From an uncultured Roseobacter sp. (GTDB taxonomy: Bacteria; Pseudomonadota; Alphaproteobacteria; Rhodobacterales; Rhodobacteraceae): 64,000 nt of DNA. The notes below the pieces were generated by a model. That model was not told the DNA's origin and did not search any database. It saw only the letters and a program-made list of their open reading frames with translations. A program made the translations under genes and the position numbers. The stretch covers positions 333,001 to 397,000 of the forward strand of contig NZ_CANMNK010000001.1 in the NCBI RefSeq assembly GCF_947499265.1, given 5' to 3'. Of the stretch, positions 39,254-48,938 are shown in pieces. Position 1 is the stretch's first letter; each line of letters begins with the position of its first letter.

Positions 39254-39676
39254 TTAATCGGAGGCCTTGAGGTACCCCTGCATGCGCGCGCGAATTTCGT
39301 CTGACCAAGGGACCGGTCGCCCGGTCGCCATATCGACCGAGACCAGAACAGGGGTTGCGGTCATGCGCAACTCCTCGCCGCACATGGCCTTGATGTGGAG
39401 ATGCGCCGAGGTCCGCCCGAGCTTTTCAACATGCAGCGTCCAGACCAAAACGTCGCCCATATGGCTGGGGGCAGAAAATTCCGCGCCGATAGAGACGGTC
39501 GGCACACCGTAGCCCTTTTCCAGATGCATCTGTGAAAAGGAGTGCTTCAACCCAACCTCGTGCCATTCTTCGACCGTCTGGTTCACCATTTCGAAATAGC
39601 GCGGGTAAAAGACGATGCCTGCCGGATCGCAATGCTGGAACAGGACCTTGATCGTATGTCGGAAAATCTGGCTCAT
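39254..39676 (-). CDS. 4-hydroxybenzoyl-CoA thioesterase-family (hot-dog) protein
   Basis: A 140-residue single hot-dog-fold thioesterase. The active-site segment is FQHCDPAGIVFYPRYFEMVNQ, with the Asp of the 4HBT family. It is on the same strand just before the aromatic operon but separated from it by the inverted repeat, so it may be transcribed both on its own and as leader of the operon. It would free CoA from a stuck aromatic thioester. Confidence 0.9.
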   Translation of the reverse strand: MSQIFRHTIKVLFQHCDPAGIVFYPRYFEMVNQTVEEWHEVGLKHSFSQMHLEKGYGVPTVSIGAEFSAPSHMGDVLVWTLHVEKLGRTSAHLHIKAMCGEELRMTATPVLVSVDMATGRPVPWSDEIRARMQGYLKASD

Positions 39677-39722
39677 GGCCGTAACCTGACGCTTCTGCCC
39701 GGCGCGTCAAGGGCGCACCCCG

Positions 39723-40112
39723 TCAGCTGTCGGATGCAAGATCGGCCAGGATCGGGCAATCCGGTCGGTCGTTGCCGGCACAGGCCGCAATCAGATGCGA
39801 GAGCGTATCGCGCATCTGCCCTAGTTCCGCGATCTTCTGGTCAATCTCTGCCAGGTGCTCCTGCGCCAGGGCTTTGACGTCGGCGCTGGCCCTGGTTTGG
39901 TCATTGTAGAGACGCAAAAGGCTGCGGCAGGCTTCGATGCCAAACCCCAGGGATCGTGCGCGCCCCAGAAACGCAAGCTTGTGCAGATCCGCCTGAGAAA
40001 ACTGACGGTACCCGTTGGCGCCGCGTCCCGGTGAAATCAGATCGATATCTTCATAATAGCGGATCGTCTTGACCGGCAGACCGGTACGCTCCGCGACATC
40101 GGAAATGTTCAT
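39723..40112 (-). CDS. cueR: Cu(I)-responsive MerR-type regulator CueR
   Basis: A 129-residue MerR-family protein. The helix-turn-helix is [27 protein letters not shown] long dimer helix follows, then the C-terminal metal loop with C111 and C119 in [13 protein letters not shown], the two-cysteine pattern of monovalent-metal CueR. It activates copper export by untwisting a long-spacer promoter. Its ATG overlaps the copA stop (ATGA). Confidence 0.93.
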   Translation of the reverse strand: MNISDVAERTGLPVKTIRYYEDIDLISPGRGANGYRQFSQADLHKLAFLGRARSLGFGIEACRSLLRLYNDQTRASADVKALAQEHLAEIDQKIAELGQMRDTLSHLIAACAGNDRPDCPILADLASDS

Positions 40113-42358
40113 GCCGTCCTCCTGTTCAACCCGCGCAGACGCAATGCATTGCTGAGCACAAAGAGGCTGGAGAGCGCCATCGCCCCCGCCGCCAGTTCCG
40201 GGGAGAGCAAGATGCCGTAGCTGGCATAAAGCGCCCCGGCGGCCACCGGAATCAGCGCGGTGTTGTACCCGAATGCCCAGAAAAGATTTTGCTTGATGTT
40301 GCGCATGGTGGATTTCGATACCGTCAATGCCGTTACCACCCCATCCAGATCACCCGACATCAACACGACGTCAGCCGCCCCAATCGCGATATCCGTGCCC
40401 GTCCCAATGGCGATGCCCACATCGGCAGAGGCCAGCACCGGGGCGTCGTTGATGCCATCACCGACAAAGGCGATCTTCGGATGGTGTTGGCGCAGATCGC
40501 TGAGCGCTGCGGTTTTTCCCTCCGGCAGGACGCCCGATGTAATGGTGGTGATCCCAAGCACACGCCCAACGGCCTCCGCGGTCTCAGGCCGGTCACCGGT
40601 GATCATGGCCACTTCGAGACCCTGCGCCTGGAGCCTGGCAATCGTATCGCGGGCGTTGGGCTTGATCTCATCCGCGACAGCAATCAAGGCCGCCGCTTTG
40701 CCGTTCAGCGCCGCGAAAAACACGGTGGCGCCCGTGCCCGCAAGGACGTGTGATTGCGCCTCGAAGGCGTCCAGATTGACGTGATTTTCCTGCATCAACC
40801 GCGCCGTTCCGACCACAACCGTCTGACCCGCAACGTTGCCTTTGACACCCATTCCACCAACGGCGGTGACATCTGTGGCCGGGTGCAGGGCGCAGCCTCG
40901 TTCTGCGGCGGCCTCAATGATCGCATGTGCAATGGGGTGTTCTGCGCGGGCTTCAACACTGGCGATCAAGCCGAGCACGTGATGTTCTTCGAACCCATCC
41001 GCAACCTGAAACGCGCTGAGTTTCGGCTTGCCCAGCGTCAGAGTGCCGGTCTTATCAAAAGCAATCAGATCGACGTCCGCCAGCGCCTGCAGTGCGTCGC
41101 CCTTGCGGAAAAGCACGCCCAGCTCTGCCGCACGCCCGGTGGCAACCATGATCGACGTGGGCGTGGCCAGCCCCATGGCACAGGGGCAGGCGATGATCAG
41201 AACCGCCACCCCCGCGACCAGCGCATGCGAGGCCACCGGCGCGGGCCCAAAGGCCAACCACGCAAAGACGGTCAGCGTCGCCAGCGCAAGGACGGCGGGC
41301 ACAAACCAGAGCGTCACCCGGTCCACAAGCGCCTGTATCGGCAGCTTGGCCCCCTGCGCATCCTGCACCATCCGTACGATGCCCGACAGCACCGTATCCT
41401 CGCCCACATGGGTTGCGCGCAATGTCAGGCTGCCGGGTCCGTTGAGCGTACCGCCGGTGACCGGATCGCCGGGGGATTTCGCAACGGGCAGCGGCTCGCC
41501 GGTGATCATGCTCTCATCCACATGGCTGCTGCCTTCGGTGATGGTCCCATCCACCGGCACGCTTTCACCCGGACGCAGCACCACGGTGTCTCCGCTTACA
41601 ATGTCTTCGACGGCGACGGTTTCGGTACGGCCCGCCCGGATCACATGCGCCGTCTTCGGTCTGAGGCGGAGCAGGGACTTGATGGCGGCCCCGGTGCGGC
41701 CCTTTGCCCGCGCTTCCAGCCATCTGCCCAGCAGGATAAACACCACGATCACGGCGGCCGCTTCGAAATAGACCGCCTGCGCGGTGCTTGGCAAAACCTG
41801 TGGCACCAGCAGCACGCAAAGCGAAAACAGATAGGCCGCCGAGGTACCCAGCGCCACAAGGCTGTTCATATCAGGCGTGCGTTTCAGAAGTGCGGGAAAA
41901 CCGTTCCGGTAGAATTGTTGGCCCGGGCCTGCAAGGATCAGCGTTGTCAGGATGCCCTGGATCCACCAGCTGGTCTGCACCCCAATGGTCTGCATGATGA
42001 GATGGTGAAACCCCGGGATCATATGCCCGCCCATTTCCAGCACGACAACCGGGGCGGCAAGCAGCCCGGCGATCATCGTCTGGCGGCCAAGATCCTGTGC
42101 CGCCTGCGCGCGCTTTTCGTCCTGCCCGCCCCGCGCCTGCACGACCTGCGCGGGATACCCGGCATCCGTCGCCGCCCGGGCGAGGGTTTCCGCATCGACC
42201 TGGCCTGCCTCCAACGCAACTGTGGCCTCTTCGGTCGCCAGATTGACCGACACGTCCAGGACACCGGGCACCTGCGCCAGCGCTTTATCGACACGGCCCA
42301 CGCAAGAGGCGCAGGACATTTTCTCAACCGACAGGGTGATGGTTTGGGAATCGAGCAC
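40109..42358 (-). CDS. copA: Cu(+)-exporting P1B-type ATPase CopA
   Basis: A 749-residue copper exporter. One N-terminal metal-binding domain carries MSCASC (C16, C19). The membrane metal site CPC is C391-P-C393 in [13 protein letters not shown]. The phosphorylated aspartate is D435 in DKTGTLT, and the hinge is [11 protein letters not shown]. The start codon is GTG. With cueR coupled downstream it forms a copA-cueR operon, driven by a MerR-type promoter at about 42390-42420. Confidence 0.96.
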   Translation of the reverse strand: MLDSQTITLSVEKMSCASCVGRVDKALAQVPGVLDVSVNLATEEATVALEAGQVDAETLARAATDAGYPAQVVQARGGQDEKRAQAAQDLGRQTMIAGLLAAPVVVLEMGGHMIPGFHHLIMQTIGVQTSWWIQGILTTLILAGPGQQFYRNGFPALLKRTPDMNSLVALGTSAAYLFSLCVLLVPQVLPSTAQAVYFEAAAVIVVFILLGRWLEARAKGRTGAAIKSLLRLRPKTAHVIRAGRTETVAVEDIVSGDTVVLRPGESVPVDGTITEGSSHVDESMITGEPLPVAKSPGDPVTGGTLNGPGSLTLRATHVGEDTVLSGIVRMVQDAQGAKLPIQALVDRVTLWFVPAVLALATLTVFAWLAFGPAPVASHALVAGVAVLIIACPCAMGLATPTSIMVATGRAAELGVLFRKGDALQALADVDLIAFDKTGTLTLGKPKLSAFQVADGFEEHHVLGLIASVEARAEHPIAHAIIEAAAERGCALHPATDVTAVGGMGVKGNVAGQTVVVGTARLMQENHVNLDAFEAQSHVLAGTGATVFFAALNGKAAALIAVADEIKPNARDTIARLQAQGLEVAMITGDRPETAEAVGRVLGITTITSGVLPEGKTAALSDLRQHHPKIAFVGDGINDAPVLASADVGIAIGTGTDIAIGAADVVLMSGDLDGVVTALTVSKSTMRNIKQNLFWAFGYNTALIPVAAGALYASYGILLSPELAAGAMALSSLFVLSNALRLRGLNRRTA

Positions 42359-42389
42359 GGCTCTGGCCTCGCAACAGGGTCACGCGGCA

Positions 42390-42420
42390 GATATAGGGGT
42401 TCCAGTTACTGGAGGGTCAA
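42390..42420 (-). promoter_or_regulatory. CueR-type promoter of copA-cueR (19-bp spacer)
   Basis: On the minus strand TTGACC (42420-42415) and TATATC (42395-42390) are separated by 19 bp, the over-long spacer of MerR-family promoters. Between them is the perfect dyad TCCAGT-N-ACTGGA (42401-42413), close to the known CueR/CopR consensus. It begins just 4 bp outside the hemY 3' end. Confidence 0.85.
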
Positions 42421-42423
42421 GCC

Positions 42424-43917
42424 TTAAACCTGTTTTTCAGGTTCCTTGACCTCGGTGTCCTCTTCAGAGGGCAGAAGTTCCGCATCTTCAATGCTGTCTT
42501 CTGTTGGCGTTTCATCTGCGGCAACCTCGGTGTCATCCTCAATAGTCCCGACAATCAAGGGCAGCATTTGCACGCCCCCAGGCATCGCCACTTCGGAGGC
42601 AGGCGGTCTTTTCCACGCCAGCGTGTCGAAGCTTTCACAGTTTTCGCAGATTGGCGCCCATTCCGCGTGAATATGCTGGCAATTGTCGCAAATCCATTGC
42701 GGACCACGCGACACGGTCACCGCCCGCGCCAGCCAGCCGCGCACGATGGTATCGGCAGCCCCTTCGCCGCGTTCGATTGCTGCCATCAGGGTGACAGACC
42801 GCGCCGTCGGATCGGTTTCCACCAGATCACCCAGCGCCCGGCGGGCTTCGGGGAAGTCCTCATTCGCAATGTGCAATTCGGCCAGCAGCATCCGCGTTTC
42901 AGGATCATTCATATTGGTTCTGGTCAATGCGATGAAACGTTTGATCCGCTGCGGTGGTGTCTCATCCGGCTCGATGGCTGCGAAAGCTGCCGCCAGATCC
43001 GGATGTGGCGAGGTCTCCCATGCCTTTTTCAACAGACGTGTCGCAAGCCGCGGCTTGCCCTTCTCGATGTAGCTCTGCGCCGCCATCACGGCCGCCGGGA
43101 TCAGATCAGGTGAGAGCTTGTTGGCCTCAATCGCCTTTTCCTGCATCTCGATCGTGCTGCCGCCGTCAATGATGTCCTTGGCTTCCGACAAGGCCAGCAC
43201 CGCATCGCGACGCTTGTGCACATCCCGGGGCAGGCTGCCGTGTTTGAGCTTCGCACTCAACGTTTGCCGCGCCCCTGACCAGTCTTCTTTTTGCGCTTGC
43301 AGACGCAACAGCACGTCCTGGGTTTCTTCATGCTTGGGCTTGATGGCAAAGGCCCGCTCCGCCAGCTTCAACGCCGTCTCGGTATCACCATCGGCCAGCT
43401 TTTGTTTCAGGATCCCGCGCACGCCGACAAAGCGGGTCGCGTCATTTGTGACCAGCTTTTTGTAGGTCTCTTCCGCCTTGCGCCGGTCCCCCGCCAGTTC
43501 TGCGGCCTGCGCGGTCAGCAGATTGGTCAGTTCGGGCTTGTTCAGATAGCGCTCCGCCTTGGCGGCCTTGGTCATCGCAAGCCGCCCCTCACCGCTGGCC
43601 AGCGCCATCAGCCCTTCGGACAGGGCATCAAACCCTTTGCGCTCCCGGTTGCGGTCAAAATAACGCGACAGCGCGGTTTCGTCGCCGTTCAGGAATCGCA
43701 ATGTCGCAATCAGCAGGGACAGCAATTTCAGCAGCACCCAAACGGTGACCACCAGGGCAACAACCGCCAGCACCGATTGCAGCGGGCCAAAGGTATATTC
43801 GCTGCCCATCACGGTGACCTGAACGCCACCTTCGCTTTCCAGAAGATACCCCGCCCCCAATGCAAGCAAAGCCACGGCTGCGACAAACAGGATGATCTTA
43901 ATAAGGGACCAGAGCAT
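42424..43917 (-). CDS. HemY-like membrane TPR protein with C-terminal metal knuckle
   Basis: A 497-residue HemY_N-family protein. Two hydrophobic helices (about 4-26 and 46-72) are followed by tetratricopeptide-type helices (about 95-370). The C-terminal part contains WICDNCQHIH...APICENC, four cysteines C410, C413, C424, C427 in C-X2-C-X10-C-X2-C form, like the rubredoxin-type end of LapB. An acidic tail follows. In alphaproteobacteria this gene follows hemD, suggesting a role around heme or envelope assembly; the activity is not established. This is not the protoporphyrinogen oxidase also called HemY. Confidence 0.88.
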   Translation of the reverse strand: MLWSLIKIILFVAAVALLALGAGYLLESEGGVQVTVMGSEYTFGPLQSVLAVVALVVTVWVLLKLLSLLIATLRFLNGDETALSRYFDRNRERKGFDALSEGLMALASGEGRLAMTKAAKAERYLNKPELTNLLTAQAAELAGDRRKAEETYKKLVTNDATRFVGVRGILKQKLADGDTETALKLAERAFAIKPKHEETQDVLLRLQAQKEDWSGARQTLSAKLKHGSLPRDVHKRRDAVLALSEAKDIIDGGSTIEMQEKAIEANKLSPDLIPAAVMAAQSYIEKGKPRLATRLLKKAWETSPHPDLAAAFAAIEPDETPPQRIKRFIALTRTNMNDPETRMLLAELHIANEDFPEARRALGDLVETDPTARSVTLMAAIERGEGAADTIVRGWLARAVTVSRGPQWICDNCQHIHAEWAPICENCESFDTLAWKRPPASEVAMPGGVQMLPLIVGTIEDDTEVAADETPTEDSIEDAELLPSEEDTEVKEPEKQV

Positions 43918-43930
43918 AATAATGTCTTTC

Positions 43931-45310
43931 TTAATTAACCGTCAGGCTATCCGCCAAATTCTGAGCGGCTTCACGTGCAGTCTGGCGGGCTTTGGCACCC
44001 TCCAACCAGTCTTGCATGGCTGTTTTGGACGCATCAGGCAGCGCGTCAAGCTCGGCCAGAGCCTCATCAAGGCTCCCGGCTTTCACCGCCGCCTCGGCGC
44101 GCGAGAGCACCGCATCGGGGTCGCTGCCTTCGCGCGGCGTTACCGACCTGGCGCTCAACTGACGCCGCAAAAACCCACTGATACCGGACACTTCGGTCTC
44201 GGGCACCTCGGCACGTGCCGCCGCCAGACCAGCCCGCGCTGCATCGGGGAAGTTTTCCCGCAGCATGGCCATGCTGGGTACGCCTTCAATCGCCGCCGCG
44301 CGCAACGCCTCCGGGACCTCCACCGGGGTCACCTCTTCAAGCGCGCCCAGCGCCGGCTCAAAAGCTTCGCCGCTCTCGACTGCTGTCACGACACGGGTCA
44401 GCGCCGCTTGTGCCAGGATGCGTTCGGCCTCGGCAGTCGCCCTTGCTTCCTCTTCGCTGATCTGCGCCTGCAGGGCCTCCACCGCCGACTGAAGGGCGGA
44501 AATCTCTTCGCTGTTGTCAGCAGGTTGTTGAATGACCGTCTCCACGGTTTCTGCAGGCCGCGCCTCAAGAGCGGCAAGGCGTTCGGTCAGTTCTGTGATG
44601 CTTGTCTGCAGCCCCTCCAGATCGGATACTGCGGTTTGCAATTCAGTTACCGCATCCGGCAGCGCCGTGTCCGGGGTCGCCGATTCGAGGTCTTCGACGC
44701 GCGCGATAAGCTCGACATTGGCCTCTGCCAGCGTCGAGGTCTGTTCCACAAGCGGGGCCAGATCAACAGATTGCCGTTGCATGGCGCCCGGTAAATAGGC
44801 CTCCAGCTGATCCCCGCGGCCAGCAATAAAGCCAAGCAACGCCGCAATGACACCGCCAAAGACCGCGGGCCACATGGAGCCGGTTTTCTCAACGGGTGGG
44901 GGCGTGGGCTTTGGTTGCTCTTCAACAACCTCTTCGACGGGTTCCTCTTCGCGCGCCGCGATTTCCTCGGGCGTTGGCTCCACCGCGTCGATATCTTCTT
45001 CCAGAGGTTCCGCTTCAATTTCTTCGGTCAGCGGGTCGTCGGAAGGCTCCACAGTCTCGTCGAGAGGATCGGAAACATCCCTATTTTCGGGAATTTCTTC
45101 ATTTTTGGGAATTTCTTCGCTCGGCGCATCCACCGGTTCGTCAAAGATGGTACCTTCCAGCGGTGCATCGTCATCTACCGGTGTTTCGGCGATTTCAGGG
45201 GGCGTTTCCGGCGTCTTAGAAGCTGCAATTTCGTCAGCCTCATTTTCAGGCACAGCTTTTTCCGGTTTTTTTGCTTTTGCCAAAACATCCACCCTTTTCG
45301 AATCTGCCAC
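43931..45310 (-). CDS. Mitofilin/Mic60-like inner-membrane protein (COG4223)
   Basis: A 459-residue protein. The N-terminal 140 residues are acidic and proline-rich. One transmembrane helix lies at about 146-164 (PAVFGGVIAALLGFIAG). A long coiled-coil follows (about 185-310), then a helical C-terminal domain (about 340-459) matching the mitofilin signature. Alphaproteobacterial Mic60 homologs bend inner membranes and occur in this same hemD-mitofilin-hemY order. I start at the GTG at 45310 with GAGGG just upstream; a TTG at 45328 is possible. Confidence 0.85.
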   Translation of the reverse strand: MADSKRVDVLAKAKKPEKAVPENEADEIAASKTPETPPEIAETPVDDDAPLEGTIFDEPVDAPSEEIPKNEEIPENRDVSDPLDETVEPSDDPLTEEIEAEPLEEDIDAVEPTPEEIAAREEEPVEEVVEEQPKPTPPPVEKTGSMWPAVFGGVIAALLGFIAGRGDQLEAYLPGAMQRQSVDLAPLVEQTSTLAEANVELIARVEDLESATPDTALPDAVTELQTAVSDLEGLQTSITELTERLAALEARPAETVETVIQQPADNSEEISALQSAVEALQAQISEEEARATAEAERILAQAALTRVVTAVESGEAFEPALGALEEVTPVEVPEALRAAAIEGVPSMAMLRENFPDAARAGLAAARAEVPETEVSGISGFLRRQLSARSVTPREGSDPDAVLSRAEAAVKAGSLDEALAELDALPDASKTAMQDWLEGAKARQTAREAAQNLADSLTVN

Positions 45311-45352
45311 ACGGGCACCCTCGATCAACCTTACTCGCGCATACCTCGCCTC

Positions 45353-46063
45353 TCAACCCAAGCTGATGCGCGACACCAGCTTTTCAAGAGCATGAATCAT
45401 CGCCTTGGCGGTGGGCTTAGCAGCGATTTCCAAATGCGCCGCGGGCAAAACCGCAAGCGGATCTGCGACGGCGGCGCTCAGGGCAATCAAATGGGGGGCC
45501 GCGTTTTGCGGACAGTTTTCCGCGAACTGTTCCGCCGTGCGTGGTGAAAAAACGGGCACAATGACAGGCGTTGCAGCCGTCAGGACCGTCAATGCAGCAT
45601 CGGTCAGACCCGTTTTCCTCTGATCATAGAGCGCGACACGATGGGCATTGATCCCGGCGCGGCGTAAATCTTCGCAAATGTTGGCGCGCACGTGCACGCC
45701 GGACAGATGCCAGATCGTCACGTCAGGTGGTTGCGCCAGCAAGGCTTTGGTCAGGTCCCGGGCGGTCTCCCCCATGAACAGGCTCTGCCAACCGGCATCA
45801 GCCGCGGCGCGCGTTGTCGCCTCTCCCAGACAATAGGCCCGCCTGCCCTGCCCGTCCGGCGCAAAGCGCACCCCATTGGACGAGGTAAAGATCACCGCGT
45901 CCCCGTCACCAAGCGCCAAGGTGGTGTCGCACCGGGTGATTTCGATCAAGGGGCTGTGGATCACTTGCAACCGGCACTGCAGCACGTCCGGCATCTGACC
46001 GACGAAGCGTTCGTTTGAGCCGCTGGGCCGCGTCATGATAACCGGTATGCGGGTGGCACCCAT
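45353..46063 (-). CDS. hemD: Uroporphyrinogen-III synthase
   Basis: A 236-residue HemD-type protein that closes hydroxymethylbilane to uroporphyrinogen III. Identity is weak by motif, as is normal for HemD, but VIMTRPSGSNERFV at the N-terminus, VIFTSSNGVRFA and PVIVPVFSPRTAEQFAE fit the family. Its place in front of mitofilin and hemY supports it. It is divergent from tsaD. The gap to mitofilin is 42 bp, so all three are likely one operon. Confidence 0.85.
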   Translation of the reverse strand: MGATRIPVIMTRPSGSNERFVGQMPDVLQCRLQVIHSPLIEITRCDTTLALGDGDAVIFTSSNGVRFAPDGQGRRAYCLGEATTRAAADAGWQSLFMGETARDLTKALLAQPPDVTIWHLSGVHVRANICEDLRRAGINAHRVALYDQRKTGLTDAALTVLTAATPVIVPVFSPRTAEQFAENCPQNAAPHLIALSAAVADPLAVLPAAHLEIAAKPTAKAMIHALEKLVSRISLG

Positions 46064-46120
46064 GAATGACCCTCAGCATTGTTTGCGACCAATTACGGTG
46101 TTACCTGCGGTCAAAGACGC

Positions 46121-47236
46121 ATGCAACGGGGTCACGCCTTGGCACACTCTCTGACAGTTCTCGGCCTGGAAAGCAGCTGCGACGATACCGCAGCGGCCGT
46201 TCTGCGCCGCGATGATACCGGCGAGACCACCATTCTGTCGTCGGTTGTTCACGGTCAATCCAGCCTGCACGCGGACTTCGGTGGCGTTGTACCGGAGATC
46301 GCCGCGCGCGCGCATGCGGAGATGCTGGATATTTGTGTCGAAGAGGCTCTAACACAGGCGAATACGTCGTTGCATGACGTGGACGCGATTGCGGTCACGT
46401 CTGGTCCGGGTCTGATCGGTGGCGTCGTTTCCGGCGTGATGTGCGCCAAGGGGCTTTCCGCTGCGATCGGGGCACCGCTCTACGGGGTCAATCATCTGGC
46501 AGGCCACGCGTTGACGCCGCGCATGACGGATGATGTCAGCTACCCCTATCTGATGCTGCTTGTTTCCGGCGGACACTGCCAGTTTCTGATTGCCCACGGC
46601 CCGGATGCGTTTCAGCGCTTGGGGGGCACAATCGACGACGCGCCGGGCGAAGCCTTTGACAAGGTCGCGCGGTTGGTGGGCTTGCCACAACCGGGCGGGC
46701 CTTCGGTGGAACATGCGGCACTTTCGGGGGATCCGCTGAATTTCCCACTGCCACGCCCACTGTTGGATCGTCCCGGATGTGACCTGTCGTTCTCGGGTTT
46801 GAAAACCGCTGTTCTACGCACGCGTGACCGTATCATTGAGGAACACGATGGATTGCCCGAGCAAGCCCGTGCCGATCTCTGCGCTGGCTTTCAAGCCGCA
46901 GTGGTTGACGTTCTTTCAGAAAAAACGCGCCGCGCATTGGGCACTTACCTTCAAAACAACCCGTCCAAACCAACGCTTTGCGTGGCCGGTGGTGTTGCCG
47001 CAAACAAGGCCATTCGATCAGAGTTAGAAACTGTTTCAAAGGCGTTTGGGGCGCAATTCGTAGCCCCGCCCATCGCGCTATGCACGGATAACGCGGCGAT
47101 GATCGCCTTTGCCGCCATCGAGCAAATGGGCGTCCACCCGGCAGATGATCTGACGCTTTCCGCGCGCCCACGATGGCCACTGGACCAAACCAGCCCCGCG
47201 ATGTTGGGAAGCGGCAAGAAAGGCGCAAAAGCATGA
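46121..47236 (+). CDS. tsaD: tRNA threonylcarbamoyladenosine transferase TsaD
   Basis: A 371-residue Kae1/TsaD protein that makes t6A37 in tRNA with TsaB, TsaC and TsaE. It has [15 protein letters not shown] near the N-terminus, the metal-binding [20 protein letters not shown], and [12 protein letters not shown]. The exact start is uncertain: ATG at 46121 is chosen, but a TTG at 46139 just before [11 protein letters not shown] is plausible. tsaE, its partner, is also in this window at 58355. Confidence 0.95.
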   Translation: MQRGHALAHSLTVLGLESSCDDTAAAVLRRDDTGETTILSSVVHGQSSLHADFGGVVPEIAARAHAEMLDICVEEALTQANTSLHDVDAIAVTSGPGLIGGVVSGVMCAKGLSAAIGAPLYGVNHLAGHALTPRMTDDVSYPYLMLLVSGGHCQFLIAHGPDAFQRLGGTIDDAPGEAFDKVARLVGLPQPGGPSVEHAALSGDPLNFPLPRPLLDRPGCDLSFSGLKTAVLRTRDRIIEEHDGLPEQARADLCAGFQAAVVDVLSEKTRRALGTYLQNNPSKPTLCVAGGVAANKAIRSELETVSKAFGAQFVAPPIALCTDNAAMIAFAAIEQMGVHPADDLTLSARPRWPLDQTSPAMLGSGKKGAKA

Positions 47237-48195
47237 GCATTTCCGTCCTGGGCGCCGGTGCTTTTGGCACAGCACTTGCCATTTGCCTGTCCAAGGCCGC
47301 GCCTGTCACGCTCTGGTCGCGCGATGACGATCATGCGCGTGAAATGCGTAAAGGTCGGGAAAATGCCCGACGGTTGCCGGACCATCCCTTTCCAGACGAT
47401 CTGACAATCACCGCATCACTGCCCGAGGCCTGCGATGCCGATGTGGTGCTCCTGGCGGTGCCGATGCAACAATTACGCCCCTTTGTCGCGGCACATGCCG
47501 AGTATCTGCAGCGCAAAACGCTGGTCGCCTGCTGCAAGGGAATGGACCTTGAAAGCGGCGCGGGACCGTTGGAAGTGCTGGCCGGGCACCTGCCCGAGAC
47601 CACCAGCGCGCTGTTGACCGGACCAAGTTTTGCCAATGACATCGCCGCCGGTCTGCCCACGGGGCTGACGCTTGCCTGTGCCGATGAAAACACCGGTCGG
47701 GCATTGCAGCACCAGCTTTCTACACCCTCCCTGCGCCTCTACCGAACAACGGATACGATCGGCGCATCGCTGGGTGGCGCGCTTAAGAATGTGATCGCTA
47801 TTGCCTGCGGGGCAGCCATGGGCGCCGGTTTGGGAGAAAGCGCACGTGCCGCGCTCCTGACCCGCGGTTTTGCTGAAATGCAGCGCCTGGCACTGCACAA
47901 AGGCGCGCAGGCGCGGACGCTTTCGGGCCTGTCGGGGTTTGGCGATCTGGTCCTGACCTGCACGTCGAAGCAATCACGGAACTATCGCCTGGGCGTGTCA
48001 ATTGGTGCAGGCACGGGCTTTGATCCCTCAACCACCGTCGAAGGCGCCGCCACGGCGCGGGCCGCAGCGCGCGCGGCGCAGGACGAAGGGTTGGATATGC
48101 CAATCACTTCGGCGGTTGCGGGTCTTGTCGAAAAGCGTTTGGATGTCACCGACGCCATAGAAGGCCTTTTGTCCCGCAGCCTGAAGGAAGAATAG
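47233..48195 (+). CDS. gpsA: Glycerol-3-phosphate dehydrogenase [NAD(P)+]
   Basis: A 320-residue dehydrogenase giving sn-glycerol-3-phosphate for phospholipids. It has the Rossmann motif [31 protein letters not shown], the catalytic lysine in [14 protein letters not shown] and [14 protein letters not shown]. Its ATG overlaps the tsaD stop (ATGA). The operon continues with yciI and the EVE gene. Confidence 0.97.
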   Translation: MSISVLGAGAFGTALAICLSKAAPVTLWSRDDDHAREMRKGRENARRLPDHPFPDDLTITASLPEACDADVVLLAVPMQQLRPFVAAHAEYLQRKTLVACCKGMDLESGAGPLEVLAGHLPETTSALLTGPSFANDIAAGLPTGLTLACADENTGRALQHQLSTPSLRLYRTTDTIGASLGGALKNVIAIACGAAMGAGLGESARAALLTRGFAEMQRLALHKGAQARTLSGLSGFGDLVLTCTSKQSRNYRLGVSIGAGTGFDPSTTVEGAATARAAARAAQDEGLDMPITSAVAGLVEKRLDVTDAIEGLLSRSLKEE

Positions 48196-48468
48196 ATGCT
48201 TGTCGCTTTGATCGCTCATGACAAATCGGGGGCACTGCCGATCCGGCAGGAAAACCGCCCCGCCCATGTGGCCTACCTGAAATCCAGCGGGGTTGTGCAA
48301 CAGGCCGGTCCGTTGCTGGATGATCAGGGTGAGATGGCCGGATCGCTGATCGTTCTGGACGTCGCGGACATGGATGCAGCCAACGATTGGGCCGCCGAGG
48401 ATCCCTATGGCAAGGCGGGTCTCTTTGCATCGGTGCAGTTGATTGCCTGGAACAGGGTGATCGGGTGA
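48196..48468 (+). CDS. YciI-like protein
   Basis: A 90-residue YCII-domain protein (MLVALIAHDKSGALPIRQENRPAHVAYL, then GSLIVLDVADMDAANDWAAEDPYGKAGLF). It starts directly after the gpsA stop and its own stop overlaps the EVE start (TGATG), so it is in the tsaD operon. A conserved His-Asp pair is seen in the family, but no reaction is established here. Confidence 0.88.
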   Translation: MLVALIAHDKSGALPIRQENRPAHVAYLKSSGVVQQAGPLLDDQGEMAGSLIVLDVADMDAANDWAAEDPYGKAGLFASVQLIAWNRVIG

Positions 48469-48887
48469 TGGTATATTGGCTTTTCAAATCGGAACCGTCG
48501 ACCTGGAGTTGGGACGATCAGGTCGCCAAAGGGGAGATTGGCGAGGAATGGGACGGTGTGCGCAACTATCAGGCGCGCAATTTCATGCGCCAGATGTCCG
48601 TGGGCGATCTTGGGTTTTTTTATCATTCGCAAAAAGAGCGCGCAGTGGTCGGAATTGTCGAGGTGATTGCCGAAGCGCATCCGGACAGCACCACGGAGGA
48701 TGAGCGCTGGGAATGTGTGGACATCAAGGCGGTGAAATCAGTGAAAACGCCGATCACGCTGGACGACATCAAGGCGGATGAAAGGCTCTCCGAAATGGTC
48801 CTGGTCCGGAATTCGCGGCTGTCGGTGCAACCGGTCAGTGCGGAGGAATGGCAGATCATTTGCGAAATGGCGGGTGTTTCGGACTAG
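48468..48887 (+). CDS. EVE-domain (PUA-like) protein
   Basis: A 139-residue EVE domain protein, homologous to human THYN1. It has YWLFKSEPSTWSWDDQ at the start, WDGVRNYQARNFMRQM and GFFYHSQKERAVVGIVEV. EVE and related PUA-like folds bind modified bases in DNA or RNA. Sitting at the end of the tsaD-gpsA-yciI operon suggests a housekeeping link to RNA modification; that is inference. Confidence 0.92.
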   Translation: MVYWLFKSEPSTWSWDDQVAKGEIGEEWDGVRNYQARNFMRQMSVGDLGFFYHSQKERAVVGIVEVIAEAHPDSTTEDERWECVDIKAVKSVKTPITLDDIKADERLSEMVLVRNSRLSVQPVSAEEWQIICEMAGVSD

Positions 48888-48938
48888 CCTCGCTCCCCTG
48901 CCGGTGGCAATCTGCCGCCAGAAACGAGGGAGGTTTCA

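Noticed and set aside
42424-43917. Calling the HemY-like protein protoporphyrinogen oxidase
   Set aside because: There is no FAD-binding motif. It is a membrane TPR protein that shares only the name.
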